Shown: piece by piece, positions 32,171-40,371 of the stretch
Layout of the letters: every line of letters begins with the position of its first letter
Numbering within the stretch: position 1 is the stretch's first letter
Assembly (NCBI GenBank): GCA_009692605.1
Contig: SHYV01000003.1
Location: 1-43,962 of the forward strand
DNA length: 43,962 bases
Direction of reading: 5' to 3'
From: Myxococcales bacterium
Lineage (GTDB): Bacteria > Myxococcota_A > UBA796 > SXON01
Program-made: the position numbers and the translations under genes
Notes under the pieces: generated by a model
Told to the model about the DNA's origin: nothing
What the model saw: the letters and a program-made list of their open reading frames with translations, nothing else
Database searches by the model: none

Positions 32171-33631
32171 TCACACAGCCGCCATCGCCCCCACAAACCG
32201 GCGTCCGATCTCCTGGTACCCCGCTGCCATGAAGTGGATGAGATCGGCCGCGGCCCACGGCGGGTCGAGCAGCCGCCAACGGAGCATGCTCCCAGGGCCG
32301 CCGGTCACAGCCTGCATGTCCCAGCTCGCACACCCGAACTCCAGGGCGACCTCCGCCTGCACCTTCGCCACCCATGCGGTCGGGCCCCAGATCGCGAAAT
32401 TCGAGCCGCTGAGCTTCTTTCCCCGGTCACTCGGCCCGACCAGCACGCAGGCCGCGCCCGGCAGCACTTCGCGGAACCGCGACAGGCTCACCCGGAGCTC
32501 CGCCCTATAGGTGTCCGGGTTCAGCTTGGGGTCGTTTGCCTCGTTCGTGCCGTAGGCCAGCACCGCGAGGTCCGGCGGACGGCGCTCCAGAAACGCCGAC
32601 TGCAGCGGGGCGCTCCAGCGTGTCCACGACGACATCGTCCGCCCGCTCACCCCCATGGCGTCGACCACCACACCCGGCCCGTCCGCCTCCATGTTCACCC
32701 CGAGGAGCCGAACCGGCCCGTCCCCGGCAGGCTGAACGGTCAGACGATGTGGACCGTCCAGCACCCGCAGCACGGTCATCCCCGGGCCGGTGTCCCCACG
32801 CGTCGAAACCCTGACCGGGGCGGCATCGTCGACGGTAAGGTCCACGCTGCCTCCAGCCGGCTGCAACAAGAGCTGGACCTCGAACCGCGTGACATGTTGC
32901 CCCTGCGGGTTCGACTTCGTCGTCTGCACCCAGCCAAGGCTCGAGGTCGCGGACGACTCGACGCTGACTCCCGCCACGCCGAGCAGCCCGTCCCCACGCC
33001 CGCCGGTGCGCCGGTCGTAGTCGCTCACCCAGGCCCCCTGCGTACAGAGGTTGACGTCGCTACCGCGGTAGCCCGACCAGGGAGCAGCCGGCATGACGAA
33101 GCCGTGCCCGGCGTCCCCGAACTGGGCCTGAAGCTGGCGTCGGACCTCGCCGGTGTAGTACTCGCCCGCCACGTGGGAGGCGCCCCAGAACGCGACCCGA
33201 ACCACGCGGTCCCGCCGCGCCATCGCGTCGTAGACGGCGTGGACGCGGGCGAGCGCTGTCGCATCTCCACGGAGCGGCTCGAGCGGGACCCGAGCGACGT
33301 CGTACACCTCGCCGATCTGCAAACGGACACGATCCTCGGGGGTCAGCTGCGGCTGCTGGGAGGCCACGTCGAGCGCAAAGCTCCCCATCGCCCCGACGTC
33401 GATGGGCGTGGTCTCTGTCGCCGACGTGCCGGTCGACGACACCCCCGGCGACTTGGTAGAGCCGGTCTTCGTGCACGCGACGTCGGGCGGCCCGTGCGCA
33501 TCCGGCACGTCCACCGTCTGCACCCAGCCCGGCTCCGCAGCCGCAGCCTGCCCAACCGAAATCCCACCAGCCACCAAAATGGGTAGGATCCCCCCTCCGG
33601 GGATCCTACCCATTCTGAGGAATGCGCTCAT
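32171..33631 (-). CDS. SGNH-fold hydrolase/acetylesterase-like secreted protein 1
   Basis: This 486-aa protein has a signal-peptide-like start (MSAFLRMGRIPGGGILPILVAGGISVGQAAAA). The catalytic SGNH blocks are FWGASH (Ser152 region; GASH replaces the usual GDS), YGTNE (block III) and DLIHFM (Asp-x-x-His near the C-terminus). A large beta-rich insert (about 200-320) may be a carbohydrate-binding domain. SGNH proteins next to MBOAT acyltransferases finish O-acetylation of polysaccharides, as AlgJ/AlgX do for alginate. The start ATG overlaps the stop of the second SGNH gene (ATGA). Copy 2 of the palindromic element lies within the signal-peptide codons. Confidence 0.8.
   Translation of the reverse strand: MSAFLRMGRIPGGGILPILVAGGISVGQAAAAEPGWVQTVDVPDAHGPPDVACTKTGSTKSPGVSSTGTSATETTPIDVGAMGSFALDVASQQPQLTPEDRVRLQIGEVYDVARVPLEPLRGDATALARVHAVYDAMARRDRVVRVAFWGASHVAGEYYTGEVRRQLQAQFGDAGHGFVMPAAPWSGYRGSDVNLCTQGAWVSDYDRRTGGRGDGLLGVAGVSVESSATSSLGWVQTTKSNPQGQHVTRFEVQLLLQPAGGSVDLTVDDAAPVRVSTRGDTGPGMTVLRVLDGPHRLTVQPAGDGPVRLLGVNMEADGPGVVVDAMGVSGRTMSSWTRWSAPLQSAFLERRPPDLAVLAYGTNEANDPKLNPDTYRAELRVSLSRFREVLPGAACVLVGPSDRGKKLSGSNFAIWGPTAWVAKVQAEVALEFGCASWDMQAVTGGPGSMLRWRLLDPPWAAADLIHFMAAGYQEIGRRFVGAMAAV
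33579..33613 (+). repeat. 35-bp palindromic element, copy 2
   Basis: Perfect 15-bp arms (33579-33593 and 33599-33613; 16 bp counting the flanking A/T pair) surround a 5-nt loop. The element lies within the coding sequence of the SGNH1 signal peptide on the minus strand, encoding about MGRIPGGGILPI. It matches copy 1 at 29659-29693 in 32 of 35 positions; the two outermost differences are compensatory (G-C versus A-T pair). Confidence 0.9.
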
Positions 33632-35256
33632 GGGCGCACCGCAGGCGGGGCGGGGGCGGGGGCGGGGGCGGGGGCGGGGGCGGGGGGAGTCGGCATGGGC
33701 TGACGAGCCCCACCTCGCGCTGTCCAATCCGAGAAACCAGCCTCGATCGCGTCCGCCAGCATCTGCCCGATGATGTCCTGGCCCGCCGAAGACAGGTGGA
33801 GCAGATCGGACCACGCAAGCGGCGGCTTCATCGAGGACCAACGCACCACGGCACCGTCACCCCCCATCGCCGACCAGGCATTCCAGAACGCACACCCCTC
33901 CTGCGCGGCCGCCTCCTGCTGCACCGCCGCCGCCCGGGCGAGGTTTGGCTTGGACCGCGCCGGCCCGCCGTCGCGCGTGCCCTGATCCAGCGGCGTGATG
34001 ATGAGGCAGCTCGATTGGGGCGCCCCCGCCCGCAGCCTGTGCACCGCGTCGATGTAGTAGGGCAGGTAGTCGCCGCCGTCGCCCTTCCCGAGCACCGGCA
34101 GCCCCAGCTCGTTGCCGCCGAGCATCACCACCACGAGGTCGGGATTGCGATGGGAGACCTGATTGGTGAGGTGGGACCTGTTGTGCTGGGTGAACGACCG
34201 GCTTCCGACCCCCACCACACCCAGCGCATCCCAGACCACCCCCGGCCCGCCCGTCTCCAGGACCATCCCGTACATCGTCACCGGCCCCGAGGCCCCGGCG
34301 CCCGCCGAAGCGCTGGTGAACCCCTCCGGATCGTCCACGAGCTTCCACCGGTCCCCCGTGGACTCCGAAGCCGAGCTGCCCCCCCCCACGCCCCTCCCCC
34401 CCACGCGCGCCCACCAGTCCCCGCGCGCGGTTCCCTCGGCCGCCCCGGCCCCCTCGGCCGCCCCGGCCGCCCCGGCCCCCTCGGCCGCCCCGGCCCCCCC
34501 CTCGCCCTCCACGATCGGCGGGCCGACCTGGTACCAGAGCTCGAAGTGCTTCATCACGAGGCGGCTGCCATCCGCCTGCTTCGGACCCGTGACCGAGACA
34601 TAGCCTTCCGCTGGCACGGTGGACGCGATCCCGCCGTACCCGTAGCGGCCCCCGCCTCCGCCCAACATCAGGCTGACCGTCGAGAGGTCGCCGTGAGGCG
34701 TCACGACCACGTCCTGACGCACGTTCCAACGGGGGTCCATCCCCATGGACAGGTACCCCGGACCGGCGTCTCCGAATCGCGCCTGCAGCCGCCCACGGAC
34801 CGTGGACGTGATGCCGTCTGCGGCGATCGTGGAGTCGCCCCACTGGCTCGCCCGGGCGATGCCCTGCCCGGCTTCCGCGAGCGCGAGCTTCCGGTAGAAC
34901 GCGTCCATTCCCCGATGCCCGGCGTCGACCAGCGCCGTTGGCACCCCCGGCGGGCGGGACGCCAGGGCGGCGACGATCGGGTCAGCGGGAGCACCCACCG
35001 TGAGCGAGGCCTCAACCGCCGAAGCCGGCCCCGCAGCGGCAAGGACAGGGTCGGCGTCCACGAGCTGGCCATCATCGGCCTCGACCACGCGCGGGCCCGA
35101 GGCAGGCAGCAGCCTCGAAAAAACCGGGACGGGGTCGCCGGGCTCCCACGGCCGGAAGGAGGCCAGCGCGGGGTGGGTGTACGTCAGCGCCAGCGCGAAG
35201 CCAGCAGTACCGAACACACCGAGGAGGCGGGAAATACCAGGTGCGTCAACGAGCAT
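33628..35256 (-). CDS. SGNH-fold hydrolase/acetyltransferase-like secreted protein 2
   Basis: This 542-aa protein has a hydrophobic N-terminal segment (ISRLLGVFGTAGFALALTYTHPALA), either an uncleaved anchor or a signal peptide. SGNH blocks are QWGDSTIA (Ser142), GGNELG (block III) and SDLLHLSSAG (Asp/His). A low-complexity Gly/Ala/Glu stretch (about 250-275) interrupts a beta-rich insert, and the tail is a (Pro-Ala) repeat. It is paralogous in plan to the downstream SGNH protein and keeps the canonical GDS Ser. It likely forms the periplasmic half of an O-acetylation pair with the MBOAT protein encoded upstream. GAGG five bases before the ATG supports the start; the gap to the MBOAT gene is 26 nt. 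Confidence 0.8.
   Translation of the reverse strand: MLVDAPGISRLLGVFGTAGFALALTYTHPALASFRPWEPGDPVPVFSRLLPASGPRVVEADDGQLVDADPVLAAAGPASAVEASLTVGAPADPIVAALASRPPGVPTALVDAGHRGMDAFYRKLALAEAGQGIARASQWGDSTIAADGITSTVRGRLQARFGDAGPGYLSMGMDPRWNVRQDVVVTPHGDLSTVSLMLGGGGGRYGYGGIASTVPAEGYVSVTGPKQADGSRLVMKHFELWYQVGPPIVEGEGGAGAAEGAGAAGAAEGAGAAEGTARGDWWARVGGRGVGGGSSASESTGDRWKLVDDPEGFTSASAGAGASGPVTMYGMVLETGGPGVVWDALGVVGVGSRSFTQHNRSHLTNQVSHRNPDLVVVMLGGNELGLPVLGKGDGGDYLPYYIDAVHRLRAGAPQSSCLIITPLDQGTRDGGPARSKPNLARAAAVQQEAAAQEGCAFWNAWSAMGGDGAVVRWSSMKPPLAWSDLLHLSSAGQDIIGQMLADAIEAGFSDWTARGGARQPMPTPPAPAPAPAPAPAPPAVRP
33646..33688 (+). repeat. GGGGGC hexamer repeat
   Basis: About seven units of GGGGGC on the plus strand encode the (Pro-Ala) tail of SGNH protein 2 on the minus strand. 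The unit length is a multiple of three, so changes in copy number keep the frame. The G-runs on the plus strand could form a G-quadruplex in single-stranded DNA; in the sense mRNA the run is C-rich. Confidence 0.85.
34433..34495 (+). repeat. 18-bp direct repeats in the SGNH2 linker
   Basis: Three copies of an 18-bp unit beginning CCCTCGGCC lie at 34433-34450, 34451-34468 and 34478-34495, with one 9-bp half-unit between the second and third. They encode the GAAEGA-type linker in SGNH protein 2 and keep the frame. Confidence 0.85.
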
Positions 35257-35282
35257 GGAACCTCGGGGCCGGACGAAAGCGC

Positions 35283-36719
35283 CTAAAAATCATGGTAAAT
35301 GAACGCGAGGCTATCGCCGGGGCCGTACTGTACGCAGAGCCATCCGGCGACAACGAGCAGCGCACCCTGGACCGGCGCTGGCAAGCGGCCGAACGCCGCC
35401 CGGGCTCGAGTGGCCCAGTCCGGGGGCGAGGCATGCAGCGCATACCCGAGCGCAAGGACGACCCAAGCGTGAAGGGAGTAGCGCGGCCAGGCCCAGTTGC
35501 CGTGCACCAGCTGCTCCACCACGCTGCCGGCGACATCAAGGTCCGGCGAACGAAACAGGATCCGCGCCAGCACGACGAAGTGGAAGGTCAGCGCCCACCG
35601 CCAGCTCGCCTGGACGAAGCTCGGCGCCTCCACGGACCAGCCGGCCCGCTTGACGTACCGGTTGATGCTGACGGCGGTGCCGTGCAGCAACCCGTAGAGC
35701 ACGAACGTCCAGTTCGCGCCGTGCCACACGGCGAGAATCACCAACGTGATGTAGGTGTTCAGGTAGGGTTGAATCGGCCCGAGCCGCCCCTCCCGCGAGC
35801 CACCCAGCGGGTAGTAGACGTAGTCCCGCACCCAGTCGGAGAGCGTGATGTGCCACCGCCGCCAGTACTCCGCCACCGAAAGCGCTCGATAGGGCCGGTC
35901 GAAGTTCTCCGGGATCCGAAACCCGAACAGGCGAGCCGAGCCGATCGCGAAATCCGTGTACCCGGAGAAGTCGCAGTAGATCTGAAGACTATAGGCGTAC
36001 AACGCGACGAGCGTCTCGAACGCGCCAAAGCGGACCGGGTCGGCGAACATCGAGTCCACCACGCCGACGCGCAGCACGTCCGCGATCAGCAGCTTCTTTA
36101 CCAGCCCAGTCGCCAGCCGGGTCAGCGCGTAGGAGACGTCCTCAGGGTCCAGTCGCCGAGGCAGCCGAAGCTGCGTGAGCAACGTACCGGCTCGCAGGAT
36201 GGGTCCCGCCACGAGGTGCGGAAAGAACAGGAGAAAGGTCGCAAAGCGGATCGGATTGCTCTCTACCTCCAGCGGGTGCTTCGGCACCTCGCCGCGCGAA
36301 CGGGCGCCCAGGGTCCGGCGCACGTCAATGACGTAGGCCAGCGCCTGAAAGCTGTAGAAGGAGATGCCGATCGGCAGGTGGTGCCGCTCGGGCACGGTGA
36401 CATCGACGAACACCGAGAGCGTGTCCATCACCCAGCGGGTGTACTTGAAGTACACCATCGGGCCAAGCAGGCACACCGCCGCCGCCGCGAGCAGCAGGCC
36501 CCGCGCCGACTCCGGCGCACGTCTCTGCACGAGGCCGAAGATGTAGGAGATCCCAACGATCGCGAGCAGAGCAACCGTGTCGCCAGGGTCCCAGGCGGCG
36601 TAGAACACCAGGCTGACAAGGAACAGCCAGGAGGTTCTCCCGAAGGGCGAACCGATCAGCCAATGCACCACCGCTACGACGGGCAGGAACAGGAAGTAGT
36701 CGAAGGTCGCGAAGAGCAT
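35283..36719 (-). CDS. MBOAT-family membrane O-acyltransferase (AlgI/PatA/DltB type)
   Basis: This 478-aa polytopic membrane protein has about ten to twelve hydrophobic segments. The MBOAT catalytic region is clear: EYWRRWHITLSDWVRDYVYYPLGGSR (His290) and VWHGANWTFVLYG (His333), the two His being the family signature. FFPHLVAGPILR (165-176) and SLQIYCDFSGYTDFAIGSARLFG (244-266) are also typical. Such proteins pass acetyl groups from cytoplasmic acetyl-CoA across the membrane to a periplasmic acceptor, usually with an SGNH-type partner. The two SGNH genes directly downstream complete the module. The target is probably an exopolysaccharide or cell-wall polymer; no polymer synthesis genes are in the window. 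Confidence 0.93.
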   Translation of the reverse strand: MLFATFDYFLFLPVVAVVHWLIGSPFGRTSWLFLVSLVFYAAWDPGDTVALLAIVGISYIFGLVQRRAPESARGLLLAAAAVCLLGPMVYFKYTRWVMDTLSVFVDVTVPERHHLPIGISFYSFQALAYVIDVRRTLGARSRGEVPKHPLEVESNPIRFATFLLFFPHLVAGPILRAGTLLTQLRLPRRLDPEDVSYALTRLATGLVKKLLIADVLRVGVVDSMFADPVRFGAFETLVALYAYSLQIYCDFSGYTDFAIGSARLFGFRIPENFDRPYRALSVAEYWRRWHITLSDWVRDYVYYPLGGSREGRLGPIQPYLNTYITLVILAVWHGANWTFVLYGLLHGTAVSINRYVKRAGWSVEAPSFVQASWRWALTFHFVVLARILFRSPDLDVAGSVVEQLVHGNWAWPRYSLHAWVVLALGYALHASPPDWATRARAAFGRLPAPVQGALLVVAGWLCVQYGPGDSLAFIYHDF

Positions 36720-36815
36720 GGCGGTTTGGGCTTGACGCGTCCAGACCTATCGCGGCGCACGCCACTACAACTTCCCGGCGCCGCGGATTAGCGGCGGGGT
36801 CAACCACCGGGCCCC

Positions 36816-38435
36816 ATGGTCGAGCTCTCGAACGTTACCAAGCAACACGGCAGTCAGGTGCTGTTCCTCGACACGTCGTTGAAGATCAACCCCGGCGAGA
36901 AGGTCGGGCTGGTTGGCGCCAACGGAGCCGGAAAGACGACGATCTTCCGTATGATCCTGGGCGAAGAGCGCCCAGACGAAGGCACCGTCGAGCGCCCAAA
37001 GCGGCTCACGCTGGGCTACTTCCGGCAGGACTTCGCAGAGTGGCGCGAGCGCAGCGTGCTCGCCGAGACCATCGCAGGGGCAGGCACGCTGGCCGACCTC
37101 GGAGAGGAGCTCGCGTTGCTCGAGGAGCGGCTCGGAGACTGCGACGCGCCCGACTACGATCGAGTGATTGAGCGCTACGGCGAGGTGCAGGCCCAGTTCT
37201 CGGAGCGCGGCGGCTACGATCTCGACGCCCGGGCGCGCGCGATCCTCTCTGGACTGGGCTTCCGGAACGAAGAGGTGGACGGCGCGATCGGCGCGCTCTC
37301 GGGTGGATGGCGTATGCGGGTACAGCTCGCCCGAATCCTGCTCGCGCGCCCAGAGCTGCTGCTGCTCGACGAGCCCACCAACTACCTCGACATCGAGAGC
37401 ATCGTCTGGTTGGAGGGCTGGCTGCGCGAGTACCCGGGCGCAGTCCTCATGACGTGCCACGACCGCGACGTGCTGAACCGCGTCGTTCGACGGGTGATCG
37501 AGATTGATGGTGGGAAGTTCCGTAGCTACAGCGGAGACTACGACGCGTACGAGCGAGCCCGAATCCTCGACGCCGCCCAGCGCGAGGCGGAGTACGAAAA
37601 GCAACAGGCGATGCTGGAGAAGGAGCTGCGGTTCATCGAGCGGTTCAAGAAGCAGCCGTCCAAGGCGTCGCAGGTGCAGTCGCGGGCCAAGAAGATCGAC
37701 AAGATCGAGAAGATCGAGCCCCCGCGCCGCATCATCGAGCGCACCTTCGCGTTCCGCAAGCCAGATCGCAGCGGCAACGACGTCATCGCGCTGAAGGGCG
37801 TGAGCAAACGATACGGCGAGCGCGCCATCCACAAGGGTGTCACGCTGATGATCCGCCGGACCGAGCGCTGGGCGATCATGGGAGAAAACGGCGCCGGGAA
37901 GACCACGCTGCTGAAGATGATGGCGTCTGCGCTCACCCCCGACACGGGCGACGTGGTGATCGGAGCCTCGGTGGGGCTCGGGTACTACGCACAGCACCAG
38001 ATGGAGCAGCTCGATGGCGACCACACCGTGCTCGAAGAGCTCGAAGCCCACGCGCCACGCGCCGGGATGGGCACGCTGCGGCAGCTCGCCGGCGCGTTCG
38101 GCTTCTCCGGCGACGACGTAGACAAGCCCATCTTCGTCCTGTCCGGCGGCGAGAAAGCACGGCTCGCGCTCGCCAAGATGTTGTATGACGCGCCGAACCT
38201 GCTCGTGCTGGACGAGCCGACCAACCATCTGGACCTGACCACCAAGCGAGCGCTGGTCAAGGCGCTCTCCGACTATGATGGCACCATCGTTTTCGTGAGC
38301 CATGACCGGGCGTTCCTGCGCGCGCTCGCCACCCGCGTCGTCGAGCTCACCTCCGAGGGGCCGCGCGTGTACGAGGGTTCGTACGACGAGTACGTTCAGG
38401 CGGTAGGGCGAGAGGCCCCGGGACTGCGGGCCTGA
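36816..38435 (+). CDS. ABC-F family ATPase (translation-associated)
   Basis: This 539-aa soluble protein has two ABC ATPase domains and no membrane segments. The first has Walker A GANGAGKT (34-41), signature LSGGWRMRVQLA (160-171) and Walker B LLLLDEPTNYLD (180-191). A charged linker (about 245-305, rich in Lys/Arg/Glu) acts as the P-site tRNA-interaction motif of the family. The second has GENGAGKT (355-362), LSGGEKARLALA and LLVLDEPTNHLD. ABC-F proteins bind the ribosomal E site and relieve stalled or antibiotic-blocked ribosomes; this one most resembles the YbiT/Uup-like housekeeping branch. A 96-nt gap separates it divergently from the MBOAT gene. Confidence 0.9.
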   Translation: MVELSNVTKQHGSQVLFLDTSLKINPGEKVGLVGANGAGKTTIFRMILGEERPDEGTVERPKRLTLGYFRQDFAEWRERSVLAETIAGAGTLADLGEELALLEERLGDCDAPDYDRVIERYGEVQAQFSERGGYDLDARARAILSGLGFRNEEVDGAIGALSGGWRMRVQLARILLARPELLLLDEPTNYLDIESIVWLEGWLREYPGAVLMTCHDRDVLNRVVRRVIEIDGGKFRSYSGDYDAYERARILDAAQREAEYEKQQAMLEKELRFIERFKKQPSKASQVQSRAKKIDKIEKIEPPRRIIERTFAFRKPDRSGNDVIALKGVSKRYGERAIHKGVTLMIRRTERWAIMGENGAGKTTLLKMMASALTPDTGDVVIGASVGLGYYAQHQMEQLDGDHTVLEELEAHAPRAGMGTLRQLAGAFGFSGDDVDKPIFVLSGGEKARLALAKMLYDAPNLLVLDEPTNHLDLTTKRALVKALSDYDGTIVFVSHDRAFLRALATRVVELTSEGPRVYEGSYDEYVQAVGREAPGLRA

Positions 38436-38448
38436 GTTACGTGCGGGC

Positions 38449-39150
38449 ATGATCCGCGACGCCAGCAAGCGCCTTGAGCAGGAGACCGACGTCGGCCGGG
38501 TGGCGGACAGCGTCATCGCGGCCCGGCTGGGGATCTCCCGAAAGACCGTGCTCGCCTGGCGAAAGCGCATGGGCATCCGCGCCTTTGACAACCCCACCCC
38601 CACCCGCGAAGCCCCCAACGCCGCTGCGGCACTCAGCCCTTCGTCGTTCGCGCCGGAGACCGCCCGCAAGGCCAAGGCGTCGCGGCTCGACGCCTACTTC
38701 GACGTGCTCGGGACCGTGCCGGACCGCACCGTCGCGGAGCAGGCCGGGGTCAGCCCCGAGAACGTACGGATGTACCGCCATCGTCGCGGCATCGAAGCCC
38801 AGTGGCGTGCGGGAGAGGGCCCACCCACCCGCGTGGAGCTGGCGCTCACCGCCGTCGAAGCCGAGCTTGGGCGCGTCGCGGACACCGTGATCGCTCAGCG
38901 CGTCGGCGTGTCCCGGTCCGCAGTGACCCAGTACCGAGCGAAAAAGGGCATTCCCGCCGGTCGGGGAGATGGGCCTTCCGCGTCGCCCGAGGTCCCGACC
39001 ATCGCCGCCCTGGGGTTCGAAGTCCGCCTCGCCACGGTCCACGGCGAAGAGACGGTCACCGTCCTAGCGCCCACCGCGACCGCAGCGGTGGTCGCCGCGA
39101 CGAGGCTTGGCGAGGTCATTCAGCTCCGGCGCATCGGTCGCGTGGTTTAG
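38449..39150 (+). CDS. protein with three copies of a helix-turn-helix unit
   Basis: This 233-aa protein contains three copies of one 29-residue unit with the pattern [LV]G-x-V-x-D-x-x-[IV]A-x-x-x-G-[IV]S-x-x-x-V-x-x-[WY]R-x-x-x-G-I: VGRVADSVIAARLGIS...MGI (15-43), LGTVPDRTVAEQAGVS...RGI (87-115) and LGRVADTVIAQRVGVS...KGI (140-168). Each reads as a compact helix-turn-helix of the kind that recognises DNA. A Pro/Ala-rich spacer and a C-terminal beta-rich ~55 residues (LGFEVRLATVHGEETVTVLAPTA...) follow. It would bind DNA with multiple contacts, perhaps as an operator-array repressor or nucleoid protein. It starts 14 nt after the ABC-F stop, so it may share that transcript. Confidence 0.7.
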   Translation: MIRDASKRLEQETDVGRVADSVIAARLGISRKTVLAWRKRMGIRAFDNPTPTREAPNAAAALSPSSFAPETARKAKASRLDAYFDVLGTVPDRTVAEQAGVSPENVRMYRHRRGIEAQWRAGEGPPTRVELALTAVEAELGRVADTVIAQRVGVSRSAVTQYRAKKGIPAGRGDGPSASPEVPTIAALGFEVRLATVHGEETVTVLAPTATAAVVAATRLGEVIQLRRIGRVV

Positions 39151-39172
39151 GCGGCCGAGTCAAGCGGGCTCG

Positions 39173-40252
39173 TCAGCCGGCCAGCGCCCGCACGCGTCCG
39201 ATCACCTCGGCGTCCGGCGAGGCGACATAGACGTACTCCGTGTTCCGAAGGTGGCTGACCACACCGACCTTCTCGCCCTTCGGATTGTGGATCCCGATCT
39301 GCGCGCCAACGTAGCGCTTGAAGTCGTGCTCGATCACGGCCACCTCCCCCCGCCCCCGAAGCATGGACTCGATGTCCTCGCGCGTGATGTACCCCTCGTT
39401 GCTGAACGATACGACGAGGTGCTTCACCCGAAGCCCCTCGATGACCTGCCGCAGCGCCTCGCGCGCCGCCGGACGCGAGTTGAACCGGCTGCCCCGATCG
39501 CGGCAGTCGACGCGTTTGCAGGCCACCCCGTACGTCTCCGGCTTGTCCCACAGCACCAAAGACTCCCAGATATGATAGTTTCCAAGATATTTATGCTGAT
39601 TATACGGCGGATCGAGGTAGCCCACATCGCCCACCAGGGTAGCGGTCGCCTCGGCGGCGTCGAGCTGGTGCGCTCCGCCCTTTCCAGACCGAGCGGCAGG
39701 CAGCAGCTCCGGGACCCGCAGCTCAAGCAGGTGATGCGCCCGGGGTGCCCACTGCTTGAGGTAGGCCATTTGGAGGCCGGTCGTGGAGTCGACGCGGTCC
39801 GCGGCCTCCATGAGCGAGACAAGAACCACCGCTTCAAGCTCTGGCGAAAGGCCCTTCCGGCAGATCTCCTCACGAATTGCGTCGATGCGAGCGCCGTTAC
39901 GTGGCTGAAAAAACCGGCTGCGCTCACAAAACGTATCCGTGAAGTACCCCGCCGAACCCGGCAAGCGGTTGAACTCGGCCACGAGTGACCCCGCGCTCCG
40001 CATGAGGCCCAGGGAGCCGAGCTCGTCCGCATCGGCCTGGACATAGCAGCGGGCCAGGGTGGCGGCGTAGGCGTTGTGGTCGTTGGCCAGCACGCGGTAG
40101 CCAACCCGCTTCGCGGCGTGACCCACCCGCGAGGTGCCTGAAAACAGGTCGATCACCGTGCTGCCGGCCCCCGAAGTCGCCGGCTGGACCGCCCAAAGGA
40201 CGCGCATGATCGTCGGGATCAGCGTGCGCTTGGAGCCTAGGTACTTGATCAT
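39173..40252 (-). CDS. solitary D12-class adenine-N6 DNA methyltransferase
   Basis: This 359-aa protein has the Dam-like (D12 class) MTase motifs. YLGSKRTL (4-11) and DLFSGTSRVGHAAKRVG (35-51) form the SAM site, and the catalytic motif is LDPPYN (214-217 for DPPY). It would add a methyl group to the N6 of adenine in a short DNA site; the target-recognition segment gives no clue to the sequence. AGGAG six bases before the ATG fixes the start. No restriction endonuclease gene is adjacent, so it is either an orphan regulatory methyltransferase or part of a phage defence or epigenetic system. It converges on the triple-HTH gene with a 22-nt gap. Confidence 0.9.
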   Translation of the reverse strand: MIKYLGSKRTLIPTIMRVLWAVQPATSGAGSTVIDLFSGTSRVGHAAKRVGYRVLANDHNAYAATLARCYVQADADELGSLGLMRSAGSLVAEFNRLPGSAGYFTDTFCERSRFFQPRNGARIDAIREEICRKGLSPELEAVVLVSLMEAADRVDSTTGLQMAYLKQWAPRAHHLLELRVPELLPAARSGKGGAHQLDAAEATATLVGDVGYLDPPYNQHKYLGNYHIWESLVLWDKPETYGVACKRVDCRDRGSRFNSRPAAREALRQVIEGLRVKHLVVSFSNEGYITREDIESMLRGRGEVAVIEHDFKRYVGAQIGIHNPKGEKVGVVSHLRNTEYVYVASPDAEVIGRVRALAG

Positions 40253-40371
40253 TCGGTGCTCCTAACAACTGGCCCAACCAGACCTCCCCTCCACCGGCGA
40301 GCGGGACGGCGACCAATCGGGACATTCCCGGCGCTGCCAGCCCGGCGTCCGCGTGCCATATTGGCGCCATC

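Noticed and set aside
33646..33688. Assembly artefact at the G-rich run
   Set aside because: The reading frame continues through it and gives a sensible (Pro-Ala) tail joined to a stop that overlaps the next gene start; an error remains possible.
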